Origin: Vibrio neptunius
GTDB taxonomy: Bacteria > Pseudomonadota > Gammaproteobacteria > Enterobacterales > Vibrionaceae
Length of the DNA: 64,000 nucleotides
NCBI GenBank assembly: GCA_019339365.1
Contig: CP079859.1
Span: forward strand, 558,001-622,000
Direction of reading: 5' to 3'
The notes beneath the pieces were generated by a model, which was not told where the DNA came from, did not search any database, and was given only the letters and a program-made list of their open reading frames with translations. A program made the position numbers and the translations under genes. This document shows positions 35,299 to 45,793 of the stretch, in pieces (the first letter of the stretch is position 1; each line of letters begins with the position of its first letter).

Positions 35299-35706
35299 TT
35301 ACTGGTAGAGGTATTTAGTAAAGAGCAAATCGGCAATGATCGTTCGGCCTGTTTCTGGTAGCAATATAGAGTTCAGTTGTTCGACGAGTTTTTTGCGTAA
35401 GTCCTCACGGCCGGCCAAGGAAGTGATCGTATCTGATGATTGCTTGCCAAGTAGCTCAATGACGGCATCACGGATCAATGGCTGGTGAAGCTCAATAATG
35501 GCTAGGTCCTTGTCGTTAGCCACCATGATATCGATGCGGACCTGAATGTAGCCCAACTTTTTACCTTGAGTGTAAAAATTAGTGGTGAGATCTGGCTCCA
35601 GAGTAAAATATGCGAGCTTAGGTTCGTTGCTCTCCTCTGCCATTGATGTGAAACTGACCAAGACGCTCAATGCGAAAATTATATGGACTAAGTAACGTTT
35701 AATCAT
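35299..35706 (-). CDS. FliL-like periplasmic protein
   Basis: The 135-residue protein has an N-terminal membrane or signal segment (about 5-22, ending near SMA-EE). The FliL-domain pattern AYFTLEPDLTTNFYTQ, GYIQVRIDIMV and ELHQPLIRDAVIELLGK follows. FliL sits at the flagellar basal body near the stator. This copy is far from any flagellar gene, so it is a FliL paralogue whose role may be stator-related or unrelated. It is divergent from ubiC and convergent with glpG. Confidence 0.8.
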   Translation of the reverse strand: MIKRYLVHIIFALSVLVSFTSMAEESNEPKLAYFTLEPDLTTNFYTQGKKLGYIQVRIDIMVANDKDLAIIELHQPLIRDAVIELLGKQSSDTITSLAGREDLRKKLVEQLNSILLPETGRTIIADLLFTKYLYQ

Positions 35707-35858
35707 ATTTCTGTCTTTTCTTTCTTCTAATCACGATACTCGAATCGTCTGAGTCTTGTTACAATAGAGCATCTATTTGTAATAATTATGCGTTAAGCAC
35801 TCTATGGGTGGTTAACAACAAAGATCGAAGCTTTATTGTACGACGATAAGGCTACTTA

Positions 35859-36413
35859 TTGAATACTAGTATGAATCAATCTACTTCGCTTTATTTATCT
35901 GCTCTTCGTCAGGTTGAGTGGCAAGAGCCTGATAAGTTTAGCTTTCCTACACAGAATGCGAAAAATTGGTTGTTAGAACAGGGCTCACTATCACGTTTAT
36001 TGGAGTCCCACTGCCAAACGTTAAATGTCGACTTGTTGCACAACAAAGTGGTTAAAGCTGAGAAGCTTGACTCTCAGGAGATAGTGTTACTGACAAAAGA
36101 AGAATGTTTGTTGCGAAAGGTTGTACTAAAAGGCGATCAACAACCTTGGGTATTAGGTAGAACCTTAATCCCTCAGTCTTCGATGAATGGTCAACAGTAT
36201 GATCTGACGCGTCAGGGAGAGATCCCGCTTGGGCTAACTGTGTTCAACGCTGAAAATGTCAAGCGTGATGCGTTACAAGTTGGCTGGGCCAAAACATCTG
36301 ATGGCCAGTTTCTTGCTCGTCGCTCTCGTTTATGGATGAACCACAAACCTATGTTGGTGGCAGAGCTGTTTTTACCTGCCGCTCCTATTTACTCAAAGGA
36401 GAGAGGTAAATGA
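35859..36413 (+). CDS. ubiC: Chorismate lyase
   Basis: UbiC splits chorismate to 4-hydroxybenzoate and pyruvate, the first step of ubiquinone synthesis. Family positions visible are the [11 protein letters not shown] segment, PLGLTVFN and the C-terminal [25 protein letters not shown], close to E. coli UbiC. The TTG at 35859 has AAGG 7 nt upstream; an ATG at 35871 in the same frame lacks a ribosome-binding site, so the start is uncertain. It overlaps ubiA by 4 nt (ATGA). Confidence 0.9.
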   Translation: MNTSMNQSTSLYLSALRQVEWQEPDKFSFPTQNAKNWLLEQGSLSRLLESHCQTLNVDLLHNKVVKAEKLDSQEIVLLTKEECLLRKVVLKGDQQPWVLGRTLIPQSSMNGQQYDLTRQGEIPLGLTVFNAENVKRDALQVGWAKTSDGQFLARRSRLWMNHKPMLVAELFLPAAPIYSKERGK

Positions 36414-37264
36414 CGTTTGCTAAAGCTAAAGCGTATTGGCAATTGATGCGCATGGACAGGCCAATAGGGAGTTTGCTATTACTCTGGCCCACTATGTGGT
36501 CACTTGTGATCGCAGCTCAAGGCTTTCCAGATCCTATGATACTGGCTGTGTTTGTTCTTGGTGTTTTTTTTATGCGTTCTGCAGGATGTGTGATTAATGA
36601 TTTTGCCGACCGTAAAGTAGATGGTCATGTTAAGCGAACCAGCCAGAGGCCTCTGCCTTCTGGCCGCGTCACTTCGAAAGAAGCTATCGGCTTGTTTCTT
36701 ATATTGGCAGTGGGGTCTTTCTTGCTGGTTCTAACGATGAACCTACTAACTATTCAGCTTTCTTTTGTTGGGTTGTTTCTTGCTTTTATTTACCCTTTTA
36801 TGAAGCGGTATACTCACCTTCCTCAACTATTTCTGGGGTTAGCATACAGTTGGTCGATACCTATGGCATGGGCTGCTCAAGCCAACGAATTGCCGGCGAT
36901 GGTGTGGTTTATTTTTGTAACCAATGCGTTATGGACAATCGCCTATGACACGCAATATGCCATGGTTGATCGAGATGATGATCTGAAGATCGGTATTAAG
37001 TCGACGGCTATTCTGTTTGGTTGTTATGACAAAATGATCATAGGTGTATTGCAGTTGGTGACGGTAGGGATGTTGATTATACTTGGCAACTGGTACGAAT
37101 TGGGTGCGAGTTACTACTGGAGCTTGCTGGTTGCTGGGGCATTGTTTGTATTTCAGCATCACCTTATCCGCCATCGTGATCGAGATTTGTGCTTTAGAGC
37201 ATTTCTCAACAACAGCCATGTTGGGATGGTTATTACCATAGGGCTGCTCGTCGCATTTTGGTAA
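36410..37264 (+). CDS. ubiA: 4-hydroxybenzoate octaprenyltransferase
   Basis: UbiA attaches the polyprenyl tail to 4-hydroxybenzoate in the inner membrane. The 284-residue polytopic protein has both Asp-rich motifs: NDFADRKVD (about 63-71) and [13 protein letters not shown] (about 183-195), which bind Mg-diphosphate. It overlaps ubiC (ATGA), and the two act in succession. A terminator follows at 37278-37302. Confidence 0.97.
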   Translation: MTFAKAKAYWQLMRMDRPIGSLLLLWPTMWSLVIAAQGFPDPMILAVFVLGVFFMRSAGCVINDFADRKVDGHVKRTSQRPLPSGRVTSKEAIGLFLILAVGSFLLVLTMNLLTIQLSFVGLFLAFIYPFMKRYTHLPQLFLGLAYSWSIPMAWAAQANELPAMVWFIFVTNALWTIAYDTQYAMVDRDDDLKIGIKSTAILFGCYDKMIIGVLQLVTVGMLIILGNWYELGASYYWSLLVAGALFVFQHHLIRHRDRDLCFRAFLNNSHVGMVITIGLLVAFW

Positions 37265-37277
37265 ATCATATAGAGAT

Positions 37278-37302
37278 AAGGGTACTTTAGGGTACCCTTT
37301 CT
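37278..37302 (+). terminator. ubiCA terminator
   Basis: An 8-bp stem AAGGGTAC/GTACCCTT (37278-37285 with 37292-37299) is followed by TTCTTATT. It sits between the convergent ubiA and plsB genes. The T tail is modest. Confidence 0.65.
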
Positions 37303-37321
37303 TATTGGTGCTGTGCAGTAA

Positions 37322-39757
37322 TTACTCAGAGACGCCTACCTGACAAATACTCTCTTTGATCGTTAGTCTCACTTCAGGATAGAGCATTGAATACAACAGC
37401 CCAGCCAGGATCTGGCTTTTCTCCTGCTCGCAGTTCCCATCCTTATCTAGGTAAGCTTGTTGTTTGAGTGTGGTAAACATCGCTGAGAATACCCCTTTAT
37501 CGAAGAACTCAGGTGCGTTAATACCATGTAAGCGACCCAAACGCTGAGCGATTTCCTGACTCTTTTGTTCCAAGTCCGTTTTTCCGAGCTCTGGATTCGC
37601 TGTGAGCAGGTTCAGTGTGATTGCATAACGCTGCAGTGTCTCGGTAATCGTTCGACCTAACAACATCAGTACCTGAGTGTTGCCTTGCTTGAGAGAGACG
37701 TTTTGCTCGGTATCAATCGCAACCAATCCGAGGCGTGCTATCTCTTCAATATAGGCTTCAGTAACATCACCGAGCTGCTCCTCTTCGATGCTCAGGAACA
37801 ATTCTTGTTTTAGGAATGGATACACCAAAGCCACATTAGCTTTGATTTGAGCCAAACTAAGCTGCTGATGACGTATCAACATTTGAGCAATGAGAGACGG
37901 AATCGCGAACAGGTGAATAATGTTATTGCGATAGTAAGTCATTAGGATCGACTGATTACGATCCAGTGATACGATCTCGCCCATAGTGTCAGACTCGATG
38001 ACAAACTTGTCTAGCGACTCAGCATGTTTGACTAGGTCTTCCGCATCTTCATCCGGAACGGTGAAAGTCGACGAATAAGGCACGTTCTTCAGTAAAGAGA
38101 GGTAACATTCGATCTGTTTGACTAAGCTGTCACGAGACAAGGCACGCTGGCGTGAAGCAAGCAAAGCTGTCGCGCACAAAGTTAATGCGTTAGCCGCTGC
38201 AGCATCGTTAATGTGCGTCATCATTTTCGTCGCTAAGTCGTTAACCACTGGATTTAACCATTGCGGTTTGGTGCTCCCCATAGGGTCAATATCGTGTGTC
38301 CACTCAGGCGCATTTTCATTTAGGTATTGGTTGAGTGGAATCGGCTCACCAAAGTTCACGTAGCCTTGACCAAAATTGCGTAGTTTGCGAATGGTACGCA
38401 GAACTAGGCCAGCGTTCTCTTTCTCTTTTCGCTTTCCACGCAGCTCTTTAGCGTAAGTACTCACTTCCATGACATGTTCGTAACCAATATATACTGGTAC
38501 TAACGTAACGGGGCGGTTGAGGCCGCGTAACATAGCTTGGATGGTCATCGCCAACATGCCTGTTTTAGCCTGAAGCAGTCGACCAGTGCGTGAGCGCCCA
38601 CCTTCACTGAAGTACTCAACCGAATAGCCTTTGGTGAACAGTTCAGCCAGATATTCACGGAAAATAGTGGAATAAAGTTTGTTACCTTTAAAGCTTCGTC
38701 GAATAAAGAACGCTCCACCGCGACGGAATAGAGGTCCTGCGGGGAAGAAATTGAGGTTGATACCGGCAGCGATATGCGGAGGTACCATGCCTTCATGGTA
38801 CAAGACGTAAGACAGCAGTAAGTAATCCATATGGCTGCGATGACAAGGGACATAAACGATTTCGTGTCCATCTTGGGCTAACTTACGCACCGTTGAGGCA
38901 TTATTGATGTTTAAACCTTGATAGATTCTGTTCCACAACCAGCTCAGTATACGATCGCCATTTTTAACCAATGAGTAGGAGAAGTCTGCCGCGATTTCAT
39001 CCATGATGTCATGCGCTTCTTTACGCGCTTTGTCTGGCGATATCCCTTTTGCTTTTGCCTCGTCTTCAATCACTTTCTCGATAGCCTTGGATTTCATCAA
39101 ACGATTAAACAGAGCTTGGCGGTTGGGCAGGTTTGGTCCTGAGGCAGCTAGTTTTTGGCGAGAAAAGTGTATGCGCGCAACGCGTGCTAGCTTGTGGGCA
39201 ATTGAAGCGTCTGTGCCGTGTGAGTCCGCCATATGGCGTAAAGACACTACAGGGCTGATACGTACTAAGCAATCCCGACCAGCTTTTAATACTGCTAACG
39301 CTTTTTCAGGCCCATTTAATGGTTGTAAGTACGGTGTTTGCTGCGATTCTTTTCCGGGTTTTCGACCCCATAAAACCGTTGCAGGAAGGACCTGTACATC
39401 CAATTCACTGTCAAATTTGTGTTGTTCAAGGAGATCTGAGAAGAGAGCGATAGATTCGCTCGGTACGTCTTGGTCGTTACTCATCACAGTTTGACGTGAT
39501 GAAGTAAAGACATAACGCTTGAAGGACTTACCATTGATTTCGACTGGCTTGAGTGGGTCAGGTAAGCCGAGGTTGATAACCTGCATTTGCAAAGTGATTA
39601 AATCAACGCTTGAACGGTAGGGCAAGGCATAAATAATCGGCTTGTTTACATCAATGCTATGATCTTCAATAGGATTTGAAGGAATCGCGGTTCCTTTTAC
39701 CATGACTGACAAAGGGAGCTTGAGTAAGGAACTCGATAGTGGTTGTCCAGAAGACAT
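37322..39757 (-). CDS. plsB: Glycerol-3-phosphate acyltransferase PlsB
   Basis: PlsB acylates sn-glycerol-3-phosphate at position 1, the first step of phospholipid synthesis at the inner membrane. The acyltransferase motifs are [15 protein letters not shown] (HX4D), GAFFIRRSF and [14 protein letters not shown]. The start at 39757 gives 811 residues (E. coli 807) and [20 protein letters not shown]; the frame continues 28 codons upstream without homology. It is divergent from dgkA, the same arrangement as E. coli. Confidence 0.95.
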   Translation of the reverse strand: MSSGQPLSSSLLKLPLSVMVKGTAIPSNPIEDHSIDVNKPIIYALPYRSSVDLITLQMQVINLGLPDPLKPVEINGKSFKRYVFTSSRQTVMSNDQDVPSESIALFSDLLEQHKFDSELDVQVLPATVLWGRKPGKESQQTPYLQPLNGPEKALAVLKAGRDCLVRISPVVSLRHMADSHGTDASIAHKLARVARIHFSRQKLAASGPNLPNRQALFNRLMKSKAIEKVIEDEAKAKGISPDKARKEAHDIMDEIAADFSYSLVKNGDRILSWLWNRIYQGLNINNASTVRKLAQDGHEIVYVPCHRSHMDYLLLSYVLYHEGMVPPHIAAGINLNFFPAGPLFRRGGAFFIRRSFKGNKLYSTIFREYLAELFTKGYSVEYFSEGGRSRTGRLLQAKTGMLAMTIQAMLRGLNRPVTLVPVYIGYEHVMEVSTYAKELRGKRKEKENAGLVLRTIRKLRNFGQGYVNFGEPIPLNQYLNENAPEWTHDIDPMGSTKPQWLNPVVNDLATKMMTHINDAAAANALTLCATALLASRQRALSRDSLVKQIECYLSLLKNVPYSSTFTVPDEDAEDLVKHAESLDKFVIESDTMGEIVSLDRNQSILMTYYRNNIIHLFAIPSLIAQMLIRHQQLSLAQIKANVALVYPFLKQELFLSIEEEQLGDVTEAYIEEIARLGLVAIDTEQNVSLKQGNTQVLMLLGRTITETLQRYAITLNLLTANPELGKTDLEQKSQEIAQRLGRLHGINAPEFFDKGVFSAMFTTLKQQAYLDKDGNCEQEKSQILAGLLYSMLYPEVRLTIKESICQVGVSE

Positions 39758-39964
39758 AAGGTTCTTGGCCTCAAAAAAACAGATAAATCGCAAAAGCAGT
39801 TTTCCATCTTCATTCATTGTAGAAGCGGAAGATGTGCTCAAGCTGATATTTTTAAGGCTGCAAGGATATCAGAAACTGGTCGAACCTTTCACTTTAAATT
39901 GAACACGAAAACATCAATTTCACCAAACTTCAATCATATATCTAATAATTAAAGAGAAAATGCT

Positions 39965-40327
39965 GTGCCGCAAAAAACACTTCATGGTCTTAAACGGATT
40001 AAAAACGCTACCCGATACTCATGTCAGGGGTTAAAAGCTGCGTTTCAAAATGAGCCTGCTTTTAGAGAGGAGGTTGTTCTTGCAGCAGTGATGATTCCCA
40101 TCGCATGTTGGCTAGACGTGACTCAAATCGATCGAATTTTACTGATTGTGACAGTCGTACTGGTGCTGATTGCTGAACTGTTTAACAGTGCTATTGAAGC
40201 CGTCGTTGATCGCATTGGTGAAGAGCAGCATGAGTTGGCCGGTAGAGCCAAAGATATTGGATCTGCTGCCGTCATGATCACCATGTTATTGACAGGTTAC
40301 GTGTGGCTGGAAGTATTGTTTTTGTAG
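39965..40327 (+). CDS. dgkA: Diacylglycerol kinase DgkA
   Basis: DgkA phosphorylates diacylglycerol to phosphatidic acid, recycling lipid left after phosphoglycerol transfer. The 120-residue protein (E. coli 122) has three membrane helices. The catalytic motif reads AELFNSAIEAVVDRIGEEQHELAGRAKDIGSAAV. The start is GTG at 39965, with AAAGAG upstream. It is divergent from plsB and 98 nt before lexA. Confidence 0.95.
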   Translation: MPQKTLHGLKRIKNATRYSCQGLKAAFQNEPAFREEVVLAAVMIPIACWLDVTQIDRILLIVTVVLVLIAELFNSAIEAVVDRIGEEQHELAGRAKDIGSAAVMITMLLTGYVWLEVLFL

Positions 40328-40382
40328 TAAAAAGTTTAACTCTATCAAAAAACCAGCAATTGGCTTTTCATTTAAATCATTA

Positions 40383-40418
40383 CTGGATATACTCACAGTT
40401 AACTGTATAAAAAGACAG
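40383..40418 (+). promoter_or_regulatory. Two LexA (SOS) boxes before lexA
   Basis: CTGGATATACTCACAG (40383-40398) and CTGTATAAAAAGACAG (40403-40418) both fit CTG-N10-CAG and are separated by 4 nt. E. coli lexA has the same double-box layout, which gives tight autoregulation. The second box lies 7 nt before the lexA ATG. Confidence 0.93.
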
Positions 40419-40425
40419 GTGACTT

Positions 40426-41043
40426 ATGAAGCCGTTAACGCCACGCCAGCAACAAGTATTTGATCTGATAAAAAGTAAAATTGATGACACAGGCATGCCT
40501 CCTACGCGTGCTGAAATCGCTCGTGAACTGGGCTTTCGTTCTGCCAATGCCGCAGAAGAGCATTTAAAAGCTCTAGCACGTAAGCAAGCCATTGAAATTA
40601 TTCCCGGCGCATCGCGTGGAATCCGCATTTTACTAGAAGAGTCTGCCAATGATGATGGCCTGCCTTTGATCGGTCAGGTTGCTGCAGGTGAGCCAATTCT
40701 GGCTCAGGAGCATGTTGAAGCTCATTATCAGGTAGACCCGGCCATGTTCAAGCCTCAAGCTGATTTCTTATTGCGCGTCAATGGCGAGAGTATGAAAGAT
40801 ATCGGTATTATGGACGGTGATCTGCTCGCAGTGCATAAAACTCAAGACGTTCATGACGGTCAGGTGGTGGTTGCTCGTGTTGATGACGATGTGACGGTTA
40901 AGCGTTTAGAGCGTAAAGGTTCAACTGTTTTACTGCACGCAGAGAATGAAGAGTTTGAACCCATTAAAGTCGACTTGTCATGTCAGCACCTAGTGATTGA
41001 AGGTTTAGCGGTAGGAATCATCCGCAATACTGATTGGATGTAA
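40426..41043 (+). CDS. lexA: SOS repressor LexA
   Basis: LexA represses SOS genes and self-cleaves when RecA is activated. The N-terminal winged helix begins [19 protein letters not shown] with [22 protein letters not shown]. The cleavage site is A87-G88 in GQVAAGEP, and the catalytic pair is S122 (NGESMKD) and K159 (DDVTVKRL). All are shifted by 3 from E. coli numbering. The 205-residue length is normal (E. coli 202). It is autoregulated by two boxes. Confidence 0.98.
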   Translation: MKPLTPRQQQVFDLIKSKIDDTGMPPTRAEIARELGFRSANAAEEHLKALARKQAIEIIPGASRGIRILLEESANDDGLPLIGQVAAGEPILAQEHVEAHYQVDPAMFKPQADFLLRVNGESMKDIGIMDGDLLAVHKTQDVHDGQVVVARVDDDVTVKRLERKGSTVLLHAENEEFEPIKVDLSCQHLVIEGLAVGIIRNTDWM

Positions 41044-41147
41044 CCACTGTTTCTAGAAGTGGTATTGAATGGCTTCTAACGTCAGCGAGCATGTTCGCTG
41101 ACATTATGTTGTTGTTTCAGTCTATTAACTATGGTTCGAGCTCTTTT

Positions 41148-41198
41148 TAATTGAGATCTATTCTCAATTACTTGTTTTTGTAATTGATATTCATTATC
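41148..41198 (+). promoter_or_regulatory. Two Fur-box-like sites before the methyltransferase gene
   Basis: The first site is a perfect 9-bp dyad TAATTGAGA-N5-TCTCAATTA (41148-41170). The second, GTAATTGATATTCATTATC (41180-41198), matches 15 of 19 bases of the classic Fur box GATAATGATAATCATTATC. They lie 26-82 nt before the chosen start of the next gene, where bound Fur would block transcription. A hairpin GTCAGCGA/TCGCTGAC (41081-41102) after lexA may separate the two transcripts. Confidence 0.65.
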
Positions 41199-41229
41199 AT
41201 CTTATTTCTGGTATGGAAGGAAGATGATC

Positions 41230-42042
41230 ATGGCCGCTAAGCAAAAAGCTTCAACACATCGCTATCAAATCCCGGCCAATTTGTTGCAGCCTCTCTGGCT
41301 TCGCAGCCGAGAAAGCTTGGTCGATAACGGCTTGGTTTATGACCCAATCGCGGCCAATGCTTGTCAGCGCTGCCAGCTCGCACCAGAGTGCCTCTCTGGA
41401 GACATCGATCAAAAACAACTTCTTCATGCCACCTTGACTCAAATCTGTGATGAGCAGGTTAATCATTTCATTTCACGTAACCCTGATGGGTGGATCATCA
41501 ATGTTGGCGCTGGCCTTGATACGCGTTTCTATCGAGTCGACAATGGCCGCTGTCACTGGATCGAGTTGGATGTGACAGAAAACCTCCTTTGGCGTCAGAA
41601 ACTATTCCATAAAAGTGAACGTTACCAACATATGTGTGGCAATGTTGATGATTTGTCATGGCTGGATAACTTACCTGTTCCGGAAAAGGCTCCGGTACTG
41701 GTTGTCTGTGAACACGCCTTATTGGATTGCAGTGAAAAACAAGTTGGCAAGTTTATTCAGGCGCTTGGTTGCCATTTTGATTCAGCGAGAGCTTGTGTTG
41801 TGCTAGCGGGAGATCTCGCGGCAAGCAAGCTTGGTAAGAAAATGGGGGCAGGACGTTATCATCATGGCTACGTGTCACCAGGGGATGCAACCCTTAATTA
41901 TCTGCCATGGGCGCGATGGGCAAAGACTTTCTCTCCTCTAGACAAACATTGCGGGCGTTGGAAACTATGGCAACGTTGGCTTACTAAGTTCACTTCTGTT
42001 AAACACAGACTCACCCCGGTAGTGGTTCAGCTTCGCTGGTAA
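41230..42042 (+). CDS. LCM-family SAM-dependent methyltransferase
   Basis: The 270-residue protein resembles the leucine carboxyl methyltransferase (LCM/PPM1, TcmP-like) family. The motif I region is WIINVGAGLDTRFYR, followed by WIELDVTENLLWRQKLF and VLVVCEHALLDCSEKQV. These proteins usually methylate carboxyl groups or small-molecule hydroxyls. A cysteine group CQRCQLAPECL (about 45-55) could bind metal. ATG 41230 is chosen because GGAAGGAAG (41215-41223) ends at proper distance; ATG 41224 is an alternative. It separates lexA from dinF. Substrate unknown; Fur-like boxes suggest iron control. Confidence 0.78.
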   Translation: MAAKQKASTHRYQIPANLLQPLWLRSRESLVDNGLVYDPIAANACQRCQLAPECLSGDIDQKQLLHATLTQICDEQVNHFISRNPDGWIINVGAGLDTRFYRVDNGRCHWIELDVTENLLWRQKLFHKSERYQHMCGNVDDLSWLDNLPVPEKAPVLVVCEHALLDCSEKQVGKFIQALGCHFDSARACVVLAGDLAASKLGKKMGAGRYHHGYVSPGDATLNYLPWARWAKTFSPLDKHCGRWKLWQRWLTKFTSVKHRLTPVVVQLRW

Positions 42043-42069
42043 TCCGGTTACACTTTGTACTCTTCTTTC

Positions 42070-43425
42070 ATGATGAGTGCGAACGTGCAATTGCTTCAAA
42101 CCCTATCCAATAAAGCGCTACATAAGCAGGTTCTACTGCTGGCGATCCCCATGGTTGTATCGAACATAACCGTACCTTTACTCGGCTTAGTTGATGCGGC
42201 GGTGATTGGCCACCTTGAACATGCTTGGTATCTGGGCGGAGTCGCCCTTGGCAGTACCATGATCAGTGTGACTTTCTGGCTACTGGGGTTTTTGCGGATG
42301 TCGACCACTGGGCTGGCGGCGCAGTCGTATGGTGCTCAAAGTGGTAAACAACTCGGTTTAGTGTTCACTCAGGGTGTCGCGATGGCCTTGGGTTTTTCAT
42401 TGCTGTTTCTACTATTTCATCAACCGATTGCCAATCTGGTATTTTCGCTGAGCAGTGCGAGTGATGAAGTCAAATTTTATGGTGAACAGTATTTTGCCAT
42501 TCGTGCTTGGAGCGCTCCTGCGGCCTTGGTTAACTTTGTCTTATTGGGCTGGTTGCTAGGGGCGCAGAACGCACGTGCACCGATGTGGATGGTGATTATT
42601 GCAAACGTCACTAACATCGTTCTTGATGTGCTGTTTGTGATTGGCTTTGGCTGGAAAGTGGAAGGGGCTGCACTGGCGTCGGTGATTGCTGATTACAGCG
42701 GTATGAGCTTTGGCTTATGGTGTGTTTGGCGCACTTGGCTTAAAAAACATTTACCCTCGATTGCTTCGTTGCTGAAAGACACCACCCATGGATTAAGCCG
42801 TTTCGTAAAGCTTAACCGTGATATTTTCCTGCGTTCTTTGTGTCTGCAAGCGACTTTTACTTTTATGACGTTCCAAGGAGCAAGCTTTGGCGATGACATT
42901 GTTGCTGCTAATGCGGTGCTCATGAGTTTTCTGATGATCATTTCCTACGGCATGGATGGGTTCGCCTATGCGATGGAGGCGATGGTTGGTAAAGCGATAG
43001 GCGCTAAAGATAAACAACAGCTCAGCGCGTCATTGATGGGGACGTTCTTCTGGAGCCTCATCATCTGTCTGGGTTTGACTGCGGTGTTTGCTTTTGGCGG
43101 ATCGTCATTGATCAACCTGATCACCGATATTCCGACAGTGCATGATACCGCGCTGAACTATCTTCCTTGGCTGGTGGCGATGCCTTTAGTCTCAATGTGG
43201 TGTTTCTTATTGGATGGCATATTCATTGGGGCAACGAAAGGGAGAGAAATGCGCAACAGTATGTTTTTCGCAATGTGCGCTTTCTTTGGGGTGTTTTTCG
43301 CCTTGGCCAGTTTCGGTAATCATGCGTTGTGGCTGGCTATGTTGAGCTTTATGGGGATGCGTGGTGTGACACTGGCGGTGATTTTTTATCAGCAGTGGCG
43401 CAAACAACAGTTTTTGACTGCTTAA
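42070..43425 (+). CDS. dinF: MATE-family transporter DinF
   Basis: The membrane protein has about 12 helices and matches E. coli DinF in PMVVSNITVPLLGLVDAAVIGHL, FLRMSTTGLAAQSYGA, NRDIFLRSLCLQ and WCFLLDGIFIGAT. DinF is a MATE antiporter that protects against oxidative stress and bile salts in E. coli, where it is SOS-induced with lexA. Here a methyltransferase gene lies between. The ATG at 42070 gives 451 residues (a TTG at 42055 adds five). No clear ribosome-binding site is visible; the gene may depend on upstream translation, with 27 nt from the methyltransferase stop. Confidence 0.92.
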   Translation: MMSANVQLLQTLSNKALHKQVLLLAIPMVVSNITVPLLGLVDAAVIGHLEHAWYLGGVALGSTMISVTFWLLGFLRMSTTGLAAQSYGAQSGKQLGLVFTQGVAMALGFSLLFLLFHQPIANLVFSLSSASDEVKFYGEQYFAIRAWSAPAALVNFVLLGWLLGAQNARAPMWMVIIANVTNIVLDVLFVIGFGWKVEGAALASVIADYSGMSFGLWCVWRTWLKKHLPSIASLLKDTTHGLSRFVKLNRDIFLRSLCLQATFTFMTFQGASFGDDIVAANAVLMSFLMIISYGMDGFAYAMEAMVGKAIGAKDKQQLSASLMGTFFWSLIICLGLTAVFAFGGSSLINLITDIPTVHDTALNYLPWLVAMPLVSMWCFLLDGIFIGATKGREMRNSMFFAMCAFFGVFFALASFGNHALWLAMLSFMGMRGVTLAVIFYQQWRKQQFLTA

Positions 43426-43426
43426 C

Positions 43427-43457
43427 AAAAAGCCGCAGCGATGACTGCGGCTTTTTT
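43427..43457. terminator. dinF terminator, bidirectional
   Basis: A 12-bp stem AAAAAGCCGCAG/CTGCGGCTTTTT (43427-43438 with 43445-43456) with a 6-nt loop sits between convergent dinF and sthA. T tracts exist on both strands. Confidence 0.93.
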
Positions 43458-43467
43458 ATTGCTCGAC

Positions 43468-44868
43468 TTAAAATAAGCGATTGAGGCCATTCAGCGCCGC
43501 TACGCGGTACGCTTCGGCCATGGTCGGATAGTTGAATGTGGTATTGACGAAGTATTCTATCGTATTGGCTTCGCCTTTTTGCTCCATGATCGCTTGTCCG
43601 ATATGGATGATTTCTGCCGCACGCTCACCAAAGCAGTGAATACCAAGTATCTCTTTGGTTTCGCGGTGGAAGAGAATCTTCAAGCTGCCGATATCTTTAC
43701 CTGCAATCTGAGCACGAGCTAAATGCTTAAACGAAGAACGACCCACTTCATAAGGGACTTTTGCCGCCGTCAGCTCTTGCTCTGTCTTACCTACGGAGCT
43801 GATTTCCGGAATGGTATAAATACCGGTCGGGATATCTTCAATCAGATTGCCATCGGCCTGACCTTTATTAATCGCCTGTGCCACATATCGACCTTGGTCA
43901 TAAGCAGCGCTGGCTAGGCTAGGGTAGCCAATAACATCGCCGACGGCGTAGATATGGTCGACTGCCGTCTGGTAGTTGCTGTCAACGGACAACTGGCCAC
44001 GAGAGTCAGCGTTCAACCCCACTGCCGACAGGTTGAGTTTGTCGGTGTTACCCGTGCGTCCGTTGGCGTAAAGAATACAATCGGCACGCATTTTCTTACC
44101 TGATTCGAGATGGATAATGACGCCATCCTCTGTGCCTTCAATTTTCTCGTAAGTTTCGTCGTTGCGGATCACAACACCACTGTTCCAGAAGTGATAAGAC
44201 AAGGCGTCTGATACTTCATTATCAAGGAAAGACAGCAGTCTGTCTCGAGTGTTGATTAAGTCCGTTTTTACGCCTAAACCACGGAAGATTGATGCATATT
44301 CACAACCGATCACACCAGCGCCATAAATGATGATATGACGTGGGTCATGCTCCAAACTGAGAATAGAATCGCTGTCATAGATACGCTCATGCAGAAAATC
44401 GACATCATCTGGCTGATATGGGCGCGAGCCCGTTGCAATCACAAATCGGTCAGCACTGTATAGTTCTTCGGTGCCATCTGCTTGCGTAACGGCAATGGTA
44501 TACTTGTCAGTGAAGCGTGCTGTGCCGAAAATCAAAGAACATTGATTACGATCGTAAAAACCTTGTCTCAGGCGAGTCTGCTTATCAATTACAGATTTGG
44601 CATGGCCCAAGATATTGGAGAACGTCGAGTGTAAGCTGGTATTGTTATGGCAAAACAGCGGGTTATTGTTGAATTCAATGATACGGCTGACCGCATGACG
44701 CAGCGCTTTAGAAGGGATGGTGCCCCAGTGGGTACAACCGCCACCGACACTGCTCTCTTTTTCCACTATGGCGACATTGAGTCCCGCTTTGGTTAGTCCC
44801 ATTGCTGCCCCTTCACCGCCAGGGCCACTACCAATAACGATTACGTCAAAGTGGTTACTTTCCGCCAT
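43468..44868 (-). CDS. sthA: Soluble pyridine nucleotide transhydrogenase SthA
   Basis: SthA (UdhA) transfers reducing equivalents from NADPH to NAD+. The 466-residue flavoprotein equals E. coli SthA in length. FAD binding is [17 protein letters not shown], and the second dinucleotide fold is [17 protein letters not shown]. The [17 protein letters not shown] segment has one Cys but Thr in place of the second redox cysteine, as known for SthA versus lipoamide dehydrogenases. ATG 44868 follows AAAGGAAAAG; the frame continues 10 codons upstream. It is divergent from fabR, as in E. coli. Confidence 0.96.
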   Translation of the reverse strand: MAESNHFDVIVIGSGPGGEGAAMGLTKAGLNVAIVEKESSVGGGCTHWGTIPSKALRHAVSRIIEFNNNPLFCHNNTSLHSTFSNILGHAKSVIDKQTRLRQGFYDRNQCSLIFGTARFTDKYTIAVTQADGTEELYSADRFVIATGSRPYQPDDVDFLHERIYDSDSILSLEHDPRHIIIYGAGVIGCEYASIFRGLGVKTDLINTRDRLLSFLDNEVSDALSYHFWNSGVVIRNDETYEKIEGTEDGVIIHLESGKKMRADCILYANGRTGNTDKLNLSAVGLNADSRGQLSVDSNYQTAVDHIYAVGDVIGYPSLASAAYDQGRYVAQAINKGQADGNLIEDIPTGIYTIPEISSVGKTEQELTAAKVPYEVGRSSFKHLARAQIAGKDIGSLKILFHRETKEILGIHCFGERAAEIIHIGQAIMEQKGEANTIEYFVNTTFNYPTMAEAYRVAALNGLNRLF

Positions 44869-45151
44869 AACTTTTCCTTTGTTATATTGTCTTAACATTG
44901 CTTTAGCGAGATTTTAACTGATTTCACGATAGAGCACACGGTCAGCGCACTAGAGAGTGGAAGCGATCACGCAGAATGTTTCATATCTGGTATTTGTGCG
45001 GTGATAGGTCTCTAAACCAAAGTTAAGTGATTGAAAAAGAAATCAGGCTGAGTTTAATTGTCACGCGGTAGTCAAAGGTTACGATTTTGGCTTATGTCCT
45101 TAAGGTAATCGTTGTATATTAACTGCGACTAAACAAAGAAATAGAAAACAG

Positions 45152-45793
45152 ATGAAATCCATGGGAATCCGTGCACAGCAAAAAGAAAAAACGCGTCGTT
45201 CATTAATTGATGCTGCGTTTAGCCAGCTTAGCGCTGACCGAAGCTTTTCGAACTTGAGTTTACGAGAAGTAGCCCGGGAAGCAGGGATTGCTCCAACCTC
45301 ATTCTACCGCCATTTCAAAGATATGGATGAGCTGGGGTTGACCATGGTTGACGAAGGCGGCTTGCTGCTTCGTCAGTTGATGCGCCAGGCACGACAGCGA
45401 ATCGTCAAAGAGGGGAGTGTGATTCGCACTTCTATCGAGACGTTTATGGAGTTCATTGAAAACAACCCCAATGTGTTTCGACTACTATTGCGAGAACGTT
45501 CGGGTACATCGTTTGACTTTCGTACTGCTGTCGCGAGAGAAATTCAACATTTTGCCGCTGAACTGACAGAGTATTTGATCAGTACAGGAATGACGCGCGA
45601 TGAGGCCTATACACAGGCCGAAGCTTCTGTCACCTTGGTATTTAGCTCAGGCGCAGAGGCGCTGGATTTAAATCGACGCGAGCGAGATGAGCTTGCGGAA
45701 CGATTGATTATGCAATTGCGAATGATAGCCAAAGGGGCTTTATGGTATCGCAAAGAACGTGAACGTAACCGATTAAAAGGTGGGATTGATTAA
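45152..45793 (+). CDS. fabR: Fatty-acid biosynthesis repressor FabR
   Basis: FabR is a TetR-type repressor of unsaturated fatty acid genes (fabA/fabB), sensing acyl-ACP/CoA. The N-terminal helix-turn-helix reads [19 protein letters not shown] and [27 protein letters not shown], nearly the same as E. coli FabR. ATG 45161 (MGIRAQQ) is an equally good start and matches the E. coli N-terminus. It ends in TAATG overlap with yijD. The order sthA-fabR-yijD-trmA is conserved with E. coli. Confidence 0.95.
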   Translation: MKSMGIRAQQKEKTRRSLIDAAFSQLSADRSFSNLSLREVAREAGIAPTSFYRHFKDMDELGLTMVDEGGLLLRQLMRQARQRIVKEGSVIRTSIETFMEFIENNPNVFRLLLRERSGTSFDFRTAVAREIQHFAAELTEYLISTGMTRDEAYTQAEASVTLVFSSGAEALDLNRRERDELAERLIMQLRMIAKGALWYRKERERNRLKGGID

